NCBI GenBank assembly: GCA_021372155.1
Contig: JAJFUZ010000122.1
Span: 1 to 34,966 of the forward strand
Direction of reading: 5' to 3'
Length of the DNA stretch: 34,966 nt
Origin: Parachlamydia sp.
GTDB lineage: Bacteria > Chlamydiota > Chlamydiia > Chlamydiales > Parachlamydiaceae
Position 1 is the stretch's first letter. Each line of letters opens with the position of its first letter. The notes beneath the pieces were generated by a model. That model did not search any database. It saw only the letters and a program-made list of their open reading frames with translations, and was not told the DNA's origin. This document shows, in pieces, positions 34,301-34,966 of the stretch. The position numbers and the translations under genes are program-made.

Positions 34301-34966
34301 TTACTCCTCTGTCTTGATGTGCATGAGAATCTTTGCCTGGTCAATGGCATCGTCTTGACGTAACTCAAGCAACAGGATATCGCAATTGTTGAATTTTACC
34401 TGCGGGAGTTTGGAACCTTGATCATCCGAAAGGGTAAGGAAAGCCCTGCTCCAATGCAGTGTCAAGGCATTCATTGCGACATAATGCGTCAACGCAATGA
34501 TTATTTTGTGGCGATGTTTGCTGACCAGATTTTGCAATTCCGGCAAAGCTCGGTCTACGAGTTCTTTGAAACTTTCTCCGCCTTCAAGTCTGGGAGTCAG
34601 GTACTTCAAAGCGGCTGAAAGTCGCTCCCATTTGTTCAATTCGTTATGGTAATGAGCATCCTGAAGCATTCCTTCCCACGCACCCTGGTTAAGTTCACAG
34701 AGGTTTTCAAAACATCCCGACAATTCGCAGCAGCAATGCTCTCTTAAGCCTTCAAACAGGATATTGGCCGTCTCGCTTGCTCGCTTTGCAGCCGAGGAAC
34801 AAATCACGATCTGTTCTGGGAACGGCAGTTTTTTGATCAGATGACGAGCCAGGCTTCCAACCTGATCTTTTCCCTTCTCTGTTAGAGGAACAGCGATGTT
34901 TTTGCCTTGTACATAACGCGCTCCATTCTGGCTGGGAACATTGAATCGACTTTCTCCATGTCGGAC
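34301..34966 (-). CDS. Histidine phosphatase (phosphoglycerate mutase-like) family protein, 5' end missing
   Basis: The frame stays open to the last base of the window, so the gene runs off the edge with only a few N-terminal codons missing. The first readable residues are VRHGESRFN, the phosphohistidine motif. Then follow PLTEKGKDQ, the ICSSAAKRASETANI arginine block, NQGAWEG and the second catalytic histidine in IIALTHYVAMNAL. These are the conserved elements of the branch-1 histidine phosphatases, which act on small phosphorylated metabolites. The visible part is 221 residues. The substrate cannot be inferred. The 87 bases before its stop and after the convergent proline-rich gene hold nothing recognisable. 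Confidence 0.9.
   Translation of the reverse strand, partial: VRHGESRFNVPSQNGARYVQGKNIAVPLTEKGKDQVGSLARHLIKKLPFPEQIVICSSAAKRASETANILFEGLREHCCCELSGCFENLCELNQGAWEGMLQDAHYHNELNKWERLSAALKYLTPRLEGGESFKELVDRALPELQNLVSKHRHKIIIALTHYVAMNALTLHWSRAFLTLSDDQGSKLPQVKFNNCDILLLELRQDDAIDQAKILMHIKTEE

Noticed and set aside
1-34966. CRISPR array or phage genes
   Set aside because: No regularly spaced short direct repeats and no structural phage or integrase genes are visible.

Overview
The window looks like chromosomal DNA of an environmental member of the Chlamydiota, probably an amoeba-associated chlamydia of comparatively high GC. The evidence is the gene order rsmH - ftsL-like - ftsI(pbp3) - murE - amiA at the left end, which is the conserved chlamydial peptidoglycan cluster (CT272 to CT268 in C. 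trachomatis), together with a eukaryote-like BTB/LRR protein typical of protist-infecting chlamydiae. Species cannot be read from the sequence.

Layout. (1) 1-6290: the peptidoglycan/division cluster on the + strand, tightly overlapped (ATGA and GTGA junctions). It is interrupted at 2311-3950 by an AT-rich minus-strand pair, a nucleotidyltransferase-fold gene and a winged-helix partner, with a palindromic operator. (2) 6340-8890: three AT-rich minus-strand genes (GT11-like glycosyltransferase, FkbM-type methyltransferase, DxD glycosyltransferase), all with predicted Sec signal peptides, followed by about 0.8 kb without a confident gene. (3) 9719-11284: an NhaP-type Na+/H+ antiporter. (4) 11358-14123: a minus-strand operon of type III polyketide synthase, SAM methyltransferase and FAD oxidoreductase. 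(5) 14247-18050: a 1267-residue orphan protein; 18173-20482: a double BTB plus leucine-rich-repeat protein; 20656-21590: a frameshifted alpha/beta hydrolase. (6) 21760-27846: a one-module reducing type I polyketide synthase (KS-AT-DH-psiKR-ER-KR-ACP). (7) 27899-34966: tRNA-Arg(ACG) abutting a metallo-hydrolase gene, a 167-bp palindrome, a peroxiredoxin, an exported protein, an aldo/keto reductase-deoC-membrane protein operon, a proline-rich repeat protein, and a partial histidine phosphatase.

The most unusual structure is that both AT-rich insertions into the core cluster are bracketed by a second copy of the end of the neighbouring core gene. The 3' end of ftsI recurs (44 of 57 positions identical) beyond the nucleotidyltransferase pair, and the 5' end of nhaP recurs (35 of 38) before the glycosyltransferase cluster. 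This shows that ftsI-murE and amiA-nhaP were once adjacent and suggests a shared mode of cargo gain.

Metabolically, a type III PKS with tailoring enzymes lying close to a stand-alone reducing type I PKS without a thioesterase suggests a pathway in which the type I enzyme makes an acyl starter that the type III enzyme extends to a lipidic pyrone, resorcinol or quinone. That coupling is inferred from proximity and domain content only.
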